From assembly GCA_018372435.1 (NCBI GenBank), contig JAHAJA010000001.1, positions 372,001 through 436,000 on the forward strand: a stretch of 64,000 nucleotides of DNA, read 5' to 3'. This document shows, piece by piece, positions 15,786 through 22,564 of the stretch. The notes beneath the pieces are model-generated. The model worked only from the letters and a program-made list of their open reading frames with translations, was not told the DNA's origin and made no database searches. Each line of letters starts with the position of its first letter. Positions within the stretch are counted from its first letter, which is position 1. This DNA is from Clostridiales bacterium. GTDB lineage: Bacteria > Bacillota > Clostridia > Lachnospirales > Lachnospiraceae. Made by a program: the position numbers and the translations under genes.

Positions 15786-18092
15786 ATGGAAGAGATTAAA
15801 ATTAAGGGATTAGCTCAGAATAACCTAAAGAACCTATCATTCAAATTACCCAAAAAGAAGATTATCGTATTCACAGGAGTATCGGGTTCAGGAAAATCGA
15901 GTATTGTATTCGATACTATAGCGGCTGAGTCGCAAAGGCAAATTAATGAGACATATAGTGCCTTCGTAAGAGGCCGTTTACCAAAGTATGAAAAGCCACT
16001 AGTAGAGTTAATAGAGAACCTAACTGCATCGGTCATAGTTGATCAATCACAATTAGGAGGGAATATACGTTCAACCGTTGGCACCATATCCGATTTATAT
16101 GCAACGTTGCGACTTTTGTTTTCGAGAATAGGAGAACCATATGTTGGCACAGCATCATATTTTTCCTTTAATGACCCTAATGGAATGTGTAAGGAATGTG
16201 CAGGAATAGGTAAAGTTACGAAAGTAGATTTAATATCGATATTAGATAAGACAAAATCTTGGAATGAGGGACCTTTAGAGGATAAAATGTTTAAGCCGGG
16301 GTCTTGGTATTGGCAACAGTATACGGATTCTGGTTTGTTTGAGGTTGACAAGAAGATTGAAGAGTATTCACAGGAAGAGTTTAATTTACTGTGGTATGGT
16401 TCAAGGAGCGGTCCAGACGGTGAGAAAGAACATCCAAAAGTAGAGGGTTTACAAAAACAGTATGAGAGACTGTACCTAAAAAGAGATATTAGTAGTATGA
16501 GCTCACATACACAGAAGAAATCGGAGGACCTATTAATAGAGAAGGAATGTCCTGTCTGCAAAGGCAAAAGATTGAACCAAAGAGCATTAGAGAGTAAGAT
16601 TCTTGGTTACTCTATTGCCGATTTATGTGAGATGGAATTCACGGAACTACGAGAGATTTTGTTACAGATCTCAGATCAAAGAGCAAAGACCATGGTGCAT
16701 TCATTAGTTGCCTCTTTGAATCGTATGATTGAAATTGGTTTGTCCTATCTGCATATGAACCGGGAGTCTTCTACTATGTCAGGTGGAGAAGCACAACGTC
16801 TTAAGTTAGTACGCTATATGGGAAGTTCTCTTAGTGACATGACGTATATCTTTGATGAGCCAAGTACTGGATTACATCCAAGAGATGTTCATCGTATGAA
16901 TGAATTATTAATTAGCTTACGAGATAAGGGTAACACGGTATTAGTGGTAGAACATGATGAAGATGTTATCTCTATAGCAGATATGGTGGTAGATGTAGGT
17001 CCATTGGCAGGGAAAAAAGGTGGAGAGATTGTATTCCAAGGAACGTATACTGAACTATTGAAATCGGACACTTTAACAGGAAGATATCTAACCCAGCGTG
17101 TCGATATTAAGACAAAGGTAAGAAAACCTAAGGGGCATATGCCAATTAGGAATGCAACACTACACAACCTTAAAAATATTGATGTTGACATACCTCTTAA
17201 CATACTTACTGTAGTAACTGGTGTTGCTGGTTCTGGTAAGAGTACCTTAATCAGTGAAGTCTTTGCTAAGGAATATGAAGACCAAGTTGTTATTGTGAAC
17301 CAGAGTCCGATTACGGCAAGTAGTCGATCCATGCCCGCAACGTACCTTGGATTCTTTGATGAGATACGAAAGTTGTTTGCTGGAGAAAATCAAGTAGATG
17401 CTGGAATATTCAGTTTTAATTCAAAAGGGGCGTGTCCAGTTTGTCAGGGAAAAGGTGTAATCGTGACAGAATTAGTATTCATGGATCCAGTGATTACGGA
17501 ATGCGAGGCTTGTAGTGGTAGTCGTTATAGTGAAGAGGCACTTTCGTATCAGTATCTTGGTAAGAATATTACAAAAGTCCTAGAGTTGACAGTAGATGAA
17601 GCCATTGAATTCTTTTCTACTGCTCAATCTTCATTGAATGCACAGAATCGCAAGCCAGCTTTTGACAAGCATGAGAGCAAGATTATTAAGATTTTGCGAG
17701 CCATGAAAGAAGTTGGACTTTCTTATATGACTTTGGGGCAACCACTTAGTACATTATCTGGCGGAGAATTGCAAAGAATTAAATTAGCCAAATACCTGGA
17801 TAAGAAGGGGAATATTTATATTCTTGATGAGCCAACAACAGGTTTACACGTATCTGATGTAGATAAGTTGATGGGATTATTCAATAAGATGGTGGATAAG
17901 GGAAATACTATTATTATCATAGAACATAACGTAAATGTTATGAGACAAGCTGACTGGATTATTGATGTTGGTCCCGAAGGGGGCAAGAATGGAGGCCGAA
18001 TTGTATTCGAAGGTACTCCGATGAAGATGTGTCAGGAAGGGCAAACAATTACTGCAAATTACATTAATAAAGGTGACAATATCATAGTATAA
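15786..18092 (+). CDS. UvrA-like ABC ATPase, short paralogue lacking the UvrB-binding region
   Basis: 768 residues against about 940 for UvrA. Two ABC modules are present: Walker A GVSGSGKSS and GVAGSGKST, signatures TMSGGEAQRLKLVRY and TLSGGELQRIKLAKY, and Walker B blocks ending FDEPSTGLHP and LDEPTTGLHV. Zinc-finger cysteine pairs occur at CKECAGIGK, CPVCKGKR, CPVCQGKG and CEACSGSR. The missing stretch falls in the first module, where UvrA contacts UvrB. Such class II proteins (like DrrC of Streptomyces) are linked to tolerance of DNA-intercalating drugs. AGGAGG stands 10 bases before ATG 15786. It is encoded with the BmrR-like regulator. Confidence 0.88.
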   Translation: MEEIKIKGLAQNNLKNLSFKLPKKKIIVFTGVSGSGKSSIVFDTIAAESQRQINETYSAFVRGRLPKYEKPLVELIENLTASVIVDQSQLGGNIRSTVGTISDLYATLRLLFSRIGEPYVGTASYFSFNDPNGMCKECAGIGKVTKVDLISILDKTKSWNEGPLEDKMFKPGSWYWQQYTDSGLFEVDKKIEEYSQEEFNLLWYGSRSGPDGEKEHPKVEGLQKQYERLYLKRDISSMSSHTQKKSEDLLIEKECPVCKGKRLNQRALESKILGYSIADLCEMEFTELREILLQISDQRAKTMVHSLVASLNRMIEIGLSYLHMNRESSTMSGGEAQRLKLVRYMGSSLSDMTYIFDEPSTGLHPRDVHRMNELLISLRDKGNTVLVVEHDEDVISIADMVVDVGPLAGKKGGEIVFQGTYTELLKSDTLTGRYLTQRVDIKTKVRKPKGHMPIRNATLHNLKNIDVDIPLNILTVVTGVAGSGKSTLISEVFAKEYEDQVVIVNQSPITASSRSMPATYLGFFDEIRKLFAGENQVDAGIFSFNSKGACPVCQGKGVIVTELVFMDPVITECEACSGSRYSEEALSYQYLGKNITKVLELTVDEAIEFFSTAQSSLNAQNRKPAFDKHESKIIKILRAMKEVGLSYMTLGQPLSTLSGGELQRIKLAKYLDKKGNIYILDEPTTGLHVSDVDKLMGLFNKMVDKGNTIIIIEHNVNVMRQADWIIDVGPEGGKNGGRIVFEGTPMKMCQEGQTITANYINKGDNIIV

Positions 18093-18222
18093 AATGTGAG
18101 AATATTGTTAGAAACCGTAAAACTCTTATGGTAATATGAAGTAGGATAATGGTATCACCTGAAGAAGACTCCTATTGATGCTATTGATCTAATTAATAAG
18201 ATGATGTAGGGAGATATTAACT

Positions 18223-19176
18223 ATGGAGAGTTTAACAAAGAATAAGCAAGATAGGAAAGTAATCGAGCAGATGGTTTCAAGAGCTTTTCCTAATATGGCA
18301 TGTAGAGAAATCACTGAGTTAAAAGAAGGCTATTTTAATGTTGCTTATCTAATTATATTAGATAACGATGAGAAGGCAATCCTTAAGATTGCGCCTCATC
18401 CGGATTCAAAAATCATGTCATATGAAAAGAATATTATGTTTAGTGAAGTGGATTCCCTTCGATTAGTGAATAAGGAGACAGATGTGCCTGTGCCAGATAT
18501 TATCTATTATGATAATAGTTATGAGTTTTGCTCCTTTGAGTACTATTTCATGAGTGTTATTGAAGGGGAAACACTTAACGTTATTAGAGATTCCCTATCA
18601 GAAGAGGAAAAGAAAGCAATACAAAAAGAAATTGGGGAATATACTCATTCCATGAATCAAATTACGGGGACAAGATTTGGATATTATGGTCAACCCATAT
18701 TACAAGGAACGAATTGGTTTAATGTATTTCGCAGTATGATAGAATTAGCATATCATGATGCCAATGCAGCTAATATACAAGTACCAATTAAAGAGGAAGA
18801 ATTACTATCTTTGCTTGATAGAGATAAATCGTATTTTGATGAAGTAACAGTACCAGTACTAGTGCATTGGGATATATGGGAAGGGAATGTCTTTATCAAG
18901 GATAAGAAAATCTCTGGAATCATTGATTTCGAACGCTGTATCTGGGGAGACCCACTTTTAGAGCTTGGATTTCGCAGTTATGATAGAAATGCAGACTTTT
19001 TTGAAGGATATGGAGTTTTAAGTCTGACTAAAGAAGAAGACCGTCGTGCTAGATGGTATGATGTTTATCAATTCTTATTGATGATCTTAGAAAGCGAGTA
19101 TCGGAAGTACGAGACAGATGATTTATATCATTGGGCAAAGGATATGATTGTACAATGTGTAAAAGCAATTTCTTAG
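18223..19176 (+). CDS. Aminoglycoside phosphotransferase-like kinase (APH family)
   Basis: 317 residues with the protein-kinase-like APH fold. The ATP-anchoring lysine lies in EKAILKIAP. The catalytic loop reads LVHWDIWEGNVFI, where Asp and Asn correspond to the HxDxxxxN motif, and the metal-binding Asp is in GIIDFERCIWGDP. The family phosphorylates aminoglycosides, macrolides, choline, homoserine or fructosamine; the residues seen do not decide the substrate. GGGAG is about 9 bases before the ATG. It is 130 bases past the UvrA-like gene and is followed by a terminator. Confidence 0.85.
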   Translation: MESLTKNKQDRKVIEQMVSRAFPNMACREITELKEGYFNVAYLIILDNDEKAILKIAPHPDSKIMSYEKNIMFSEVDSLRLVNKETDVPVPDIIYYDNSYEFCSFEYYFMSVIEGETLNVIRDSLSEEEKKAIQKEIGEYTHSMNQITGTRFGYYGQPILQGTNWFNVFRSMIELAYHDANAANIQVPIKEEELLSLLDRDKSYFDEVTVPVLVHWDIWEGNVFIKDKKISGIIDFERCIWGDPLLELGFRSYDRNADFFEGYGVLSLTKEEDRRARWYDVYQFLLMILESEYRKYETDDLYHWAKDMIVQCVKAIS

Positions 19177-19231
19177 AGGATTTTTGTTGGTTACCTCAAA
19201 CATAATTAGAAAAAGAGAATAAGGTCGTTAT

Positions 19232-19304
19232 AAGGTTCCACATGAATTACACTTAGAGTATATGAGAGGAGAGTGTTACTTGTATGTGTGAACCTTTTTA
19301 TTTT
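19232..19304 (+). terminator. Probable terminator of the APH-like gene
   Basis: AAGGTTCCACAT (19232-19243) pairs, with one bulge, with ATGTGTGAACCTT (about 19284-19296), followed by TTTATTTT. The loop is about 40 bases and contains AGGAG. Confidence 0.55.
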
Positions 19305-19336
19305 GCATAGCAAAGGCTATTGCAAATTGAAATAAT

Positions 19337-19537
19337 AACTCAAACTTCGCACTTGAAGATTCCTTGGAGTAGCTAACTGCTATATTCAACGAAAACCACG
19401 TTCTCGCTTAGCTTCACACGTAGCAGTACTAAGATTTCGCGTTGCTCAATCAAGTGCTGACGTGTTCAGATAGTTTTTCTTATGAATATTGCAATTACCT
19501 ACTCAAAATGAATTTTTTTAGGTGCGAAGTTTGAGTT
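19337..19537 (+). repeat. MITE-like intergenic repeat, full copy B
   Basis: 201 bp bounded by a perfect 16-bp terminal inverted repeat, AACTCAAACTTCGCAC and GTGCGAAGTTTGAGTT. It is in the same orientation as copy A (5510-5707) and matches it throughout, for example GACGTGTTCAGATAGTTTTT in both. It lies within an older inverted repeat: GCAAAGGCTATT (19310-19321) to the left and AATAGCCTTTGC (19548-19559) to the right, as if it had inserted into a hairpin. Part of it lies just upstream of the DUF1062 gene. Confidence 0.85.
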
Positions 19538-19592
19538 GATAATAAAAAATAGCCTTTGCAGATTCCATATTAATAGAATAAGGAGATGCAAA

Positions 19593-20243
19593 ATGAGCTA
19601 TCATTTAACAAAAGAAGTTACAATCAAACCAATACAAGGACAACAAATTATTCGAAACTGTTCAAAGTGTGGAGGAAAATCAACATATATCAATACGGAG
19701 AATTTTCGAGTGAATGCCAATGGCAATGCTATTGATATATGGCTAATCTATCAATGTGAGAAATGTAAGACGACCTATAATCTAAGTATACATGAACGTA
19801 TTCGTCCAAAATCATTACCCCTAGAGGAATATGAAGAATACCTTTCTAATAACCAAAAGTTAGCATGGCGTGTTAGTTATGATGGGGCAGTATTGAAGAG
19901 AAACCATGTAGAAATTGATATGGAGAAAGAGTGTTATTCCATGGAAGTAAAAGAAAGTTCTGAGGCGAACATAATAGAAAAGGATAACGATTCAGATACG
20001 AATATAATAGGGATAGATAATGATACAGATACAAATAGGATTGAACAGAAGTATCAACAAATAATACAGATTCATAATCCATATTATATACGTTTTCGTA
20101 TGGATCGTATCCTTGCAGACCTACTAGGACGGTCAAGAACAGAGATTAAAAAATGGTTTGATGATGGCAAGATTGTAAGTCAACCGAATTGTAAAGTGAA
20201 TAAAGCGTGTGTGCAGGGCAATATTAATGTGCATATCTTGTAG
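19593..20243 (+). CDS. DUF1062 family protein with zinc-binding cysteine pairs and an S4-like C-terminus
   Basis: 216 residues. The N-terminal part has two cysteine pairs, CSKCGGK and CEKCKTTYNLSIHERIRP, typical of DUF1062 and suggestive of a zinc ribbon. The middle (about 125-165) is an acidic, low-complexity linker with imperfect repeats (DNDSDTN, DNDTDTN). The end, IRFRMDRILADLLGRSRTEI and then KKWFDDGKIV, resembles an S4 RNA-binding fold by eye. Function is unknown. The in-frame start at 19536 lies in the repeat and is rejected; AAGGAG precedes ATG 19593. Confidence 0.82.
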   Translation: MSYHLTKEVTIKPIQGQQIIRNCSKCGGKSTYINTENFRVNANGNAIDIWLIYQCEKCKTTYNLSIHERIRPKSLPLEEYEEYLSNNQKLAWRVSYDGAVLKRNHVEIDMEKECYSMEVKESSEANIIEKDNDSDTNIIGIDNDTDTNRIEQKYQQIIQIHNPYYIRFRMDRILADLLGRSRTEIKKWFDDGKIVSQPNCKVNKACVQGNINVHIL

Positions 20244-20269
20244 AGGCTGTGAGAAACAGTCTCTTTTTT
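20242..20269 (+). terminator. Terminator of the DUF1062 gene
   Basis: AGAGGCTGT pairs with ACAGTCTCT (one G-U pair) and runs into six T residues. It overlaps the stop codon. Confidence 0.85.
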
Positions 20270-20406
20270 AGGCCCCTTCTTCATACTGTAGTTGCTTTAA
20301 CAGTAAAATGATGGTAAAGTTTATGTAGTTTATTAACGAACTTTGCAGTTTATATTTAAGAAAAGTTATAAATCTCAAAACTAGAATTTGATGAGGAGAC
20401 TGATTT

Positions 20407-20916
20407 ATGGGAATCATTGATAAGTTCAAAAAAATGAAAGTTACGATAACGTTAGAACAGATTATCTCAGAAGAATATGAACAGAAATACTTTAATGAGT
20501 GTAAGTTCATTTGGCAAAATTATATCCCAAAAAGTGGTCAATCAAAGGTGTTACAAGGGGAATTGTTAAGACAAATCGAAAAACTTCGTTGTGAAGCGCA
20601 AGGCAATGGTAATATAAATTGGGATGATGACTTTTCTTTTTTCTGTTATTTTCTTAAAGAAACGCTATGTAATCAATCCTATTATTCGAGAGAAGAAAAA
20701 GCCAAAATCTCGTTAGTAATGGATTATATAAAGGAATGTGGAAGTTATGCTAAGCAATATCAAAGTGGACAAATAGATGATAATGAATTTGATATAAACA
20801 AAATTGCTTATGTTAATGATAATATATACAATATTATTGCAGATGCAATTGGTCTTTTTCAAAGCAAACATCCGGAACCTATTCCTTATAAGATTAACGA
20901 GAAGATTAAGCGATAA
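20407..20916 (+). CDS. Hypothetical cytosolic protein
   Basis: 169 residues, mainly helical in appearance, with no signal peptide, membrane segment or motif I can name. It begins MGIIDKFKKMKVTITLEQII and includes the Asp-rich turn NWDDDFSFFCYF near the middle. A good ribosome-binding site (GAGGAG, 8 bases before the ATG) and codon use like its neighbours indicate a real gene. It stands alone between the DUF1062 terminator and a repeat-rich gap, so context gives no clue. Confidence 0.7.
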   Translation: MGIIDKFKKMKVTITLEQIISEEYEQKYFNECKFIWQNYIPKSGQSKVLQGELLRQIEKLRCEAQGNGNINWDDDFSFFCYFLKETLCNQSYYSREEKAKISLVMDYIKECGSYAKQYQSGQIDDNEFDINKIAYVNDNIYNIIADAIGLFQSKHPEPIPYKINEKIKR

Positions 20917-21125
20917 ACAAAAGTATTCCAAATGTATCTTCAAAGAATTCTTGCAAAGTTCAGATTAGGACATGTTAAATGATACTGATTTCGAGCTATA
21001 TAGAGAGAACGTAAAACCAGGGTGTTTTTTTGAAGTATGGGTATCAGTAAGTAAAAAGTAATTGGTGAATAGCATATTAAAATATTACCAATACTGGAAA
21101 ATATAAAAGTTAATGTGTATAATGT

Positions 21126-21185
21126 AACTTATCGGAAGGAAATCAAGCACGAGCGAAGCGAGTATTTGATTTAACCCGATAAGTT
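21126..21185. repeat. Nested hairpin in the 468-bp gap after the hypothetical gene
   Basis: AACTTATCGG (21126-21135) pairs perfectly with CCGATAAGTT (21176-21185); inside, AAATCA (21140-21145) pairs with TGATTT (21167-21172); the tip is CGAGCGAAGCGAG. No T-run follows. It may be a transcribed structural element or a mobile palindrome. Confidence 0.55.
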
Positions 21186-21213
21186 AACGATAAAACGAAA
21201 TTATAAAGCAGAT

Positions 21214-21346
21214 AGGGGTCAAAAGCCATCCAGAAAACTTGCCTTCATCCAAGCGAGAGCAGGTTGCGATTAAACTATGGTTTGCATCACATACTGATTT
21301 GTAAATTGTGCAAATTGATGAATCTACGTATTGCTTTTGACACCCT
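21214..21346. repeat. Element with near-perfect 13-14-bp terminal inverted repeats
   Basis: AGGGGTCAAAAGC (21214-21226) and GCTTTTGACACCCT (21333-21346) differ by a single base. The 133-bp unit contains no ORF. Short pieces of its inside (CAGGTTGCGA with ATACTGATTT; GTGCAAATTGA with TTTTGACAC) recur at about 12852-12875 and 14850-14890, so it may belong to another decayed repeat family. The right end is 39 bases before the patatin gene. Confidence 0.45.
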
Positions 21347-21384
21347 AACCCTAATTTGTATAAGTAATCGAAAGGAACGATAGC

Positions 21385-22242
21385 ATGAAGGAGAGTACAG
21401 CATTAGTATTGGAAGGTGGATCCTTGCGTTGCTTATTCACAGCGGGAGTTTTGGATACCTTTATAGCAAACGGAATTGAATTTCCTTGTGTGGGCGGTGT
21501 ATCTGCTGGTTCGCTTAGTGGACTAAACTATGTCTCAAAGCAAATGGGAAGAACAGCTAAAGTGAATATGGACTATGTAAAAGATAAACGATTAATGGGA
21601 ATTCGTAGCTTGATTCGTAACCGTTCTATCTTTAACTTTGATTTTCTATTTGATGATATAGGAAAAGAGTTAATACCGTTTGATGAAGAAACATTCTATA
21701 ATTCACCTCAGCGTTATGTTGCATTTGCTACAGATTGCAAAACTGGAAAATTGGTAAGCTTTGAAAAAGGAAAGACCAAAGATATGATGATGGCATGTCG
21801 TAGTTCCTGTAGTATGCCATTGCTTTCCCCAATTGTTCATGTGGAAGGAATGGAATGCCTTGATGGAGGAATAGCAAATCCGATTCCTGTTGATTGGGCG
21901 ATGAATGAAGGGTATGAGAAGATTGTTGTTGTCCTAACTAGACAAGAAGGATATAGGAAACAGCCTGTATCAAGTGCAATGATGCGAGCATATGAAAGAA
22001 GCTATAGAGACTATCCGCGTTTGCTTAAGAAATTGAAGCAGATACCAAAGCATTATAATGAGATACAAGAAAACATTGCTAGGTTAGAGAATGAGGGAAG
22101 AATCTTTGTGATTCGACCAGAGGAGCCTGTACTAGTATCTCGTGTGGAGAAAGATGTTCAGAAACTGCGTGACTTGTATGAGATAGGCAAAACAATTGCA
22201 GATAAACGAATGGAGGATATGCTTGCGTATCTTAATGAATAA
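21385..22242 (+). CDS. Patatin-like phospholipase
   Basis: 285 residues with the complete patatin signature: the oxyanion loop LEGGSLRCLFTAGVLD near the N-terminus, the nucleophile elbow GVSAGS (about residues 38-43) and the catalytic Asp in LDGGIANPIPVD (about 158-169). These enzymes use a Ser-Asp dyad to hydrolyse acyl esters of lipids. It belongs to the short bacterial type and has no signal peptide. The C-terminus after residue 220 is charged and helical. AAAGGAACG precedes the ATG. Confidence 0.9.
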   Translation: MKESTALVLEGGSLRCLFTAGVLDTFIANGIEFPCVGGVSAGSLSGLNYVSKQMGRTAKVNMDYVKDKRLMGIRSLIRNRSIFNFDFLFDDIGKELIPFDEETFYNSPQRYVAFATDCKTGKLVSFEKGKTKDMMMACRSSCSMPLLSPIVHVEGMECLDGGIANPIPVDWAMNEGYEKIVVVLTRQEGYRKQPVSSAMMRAYERSYRDYPRLLKKLKQIPKHYNEIQENIARLENEGRIFVIRPEEPVLVSRVEKDVQKLRDLYEIGKTIADKRMEDMLAYLNE

Positions 22243-22257
22243 TGTATTTACACACTA

Positions 22258-22344
22258 AGAAAGACAATCTTCATAGTTTAAATGTGGATTCACGGATTAC
22301 AGATCTGCTCCCCAAATAAACCAGATGAAAGATTGCCTTTTTTC
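22258..22344. repeat. Terminator-like repeat, copy T1
   Basis: The unit shares AAAGACAATCTT, TGTGGATTCACGGAT and a closing GATTG-CC-TTTTTT with copies at 37402-37487 and 53270-53356. The outer arms (about 22261-22274 and 22325-22339) form a stem with a T-run, so it should terminate the patatin gene. The inner stem found in copy T3 is degraded here. Confidence 0.75.
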
Positions 22345-22383
22345 ATTTCAAAATATTATATAACTGGTTAAGGTGTCATTTAG

Positions 22384-22434
22384 AGTAGGTAATTGAAAGA
22401 TTCATAAGAAAAACTAGGTGAACACGTCAGCACG
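22384..22434 (-). repeat. MITE-like repeat, truncated copy C
   Basis: About 51 bp match the reverse complement of the 3' half of copy B: GAGTAGGTAATTG, ATTCATAAGAAAAACTA and GAACACGTCAGCAC occur in the same order. Neither terminal inverted repeat is present. Confidence 0.7.
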
Positions 22435-22494
22435 GTCATCCCAAACATTAGAATTAAGAAAGCATAATAGTAATATAAGAGGTAAGGAAAGTGA

Positions 22495-22523
22495 TTGTTA
22501 CCTAGGTGGTAACATGATAAAAT
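22495..22523 (+). promoter_or_regulatory. Promoter with overlapping operator for the alpha-glucosidase gene
   Basis: TTGTTA (-35) and TAAAAT (-10) are 17 bases apart. The perfect inverted repeat TGTTACCtaggtGGTAACA (22496-22514) covers most of the -35 box and the spacer, where a dimeric repressor would block RNA polymerase. A sugar-responsive regulator is likely but none is encoded nearby. Confidence 0.55.
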
Positions 22524-22564
22524 AAAGATATTGCAATATGTAGTATAACAATGGAGGAAATGAA

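Noticed and set aside
21126..21185. CRISPR or tandem repeat array
   Set aside because: CGAGCGAAGCGAG looked repetitive, but it is a single hairpin tip with no regular spacing of repeats.
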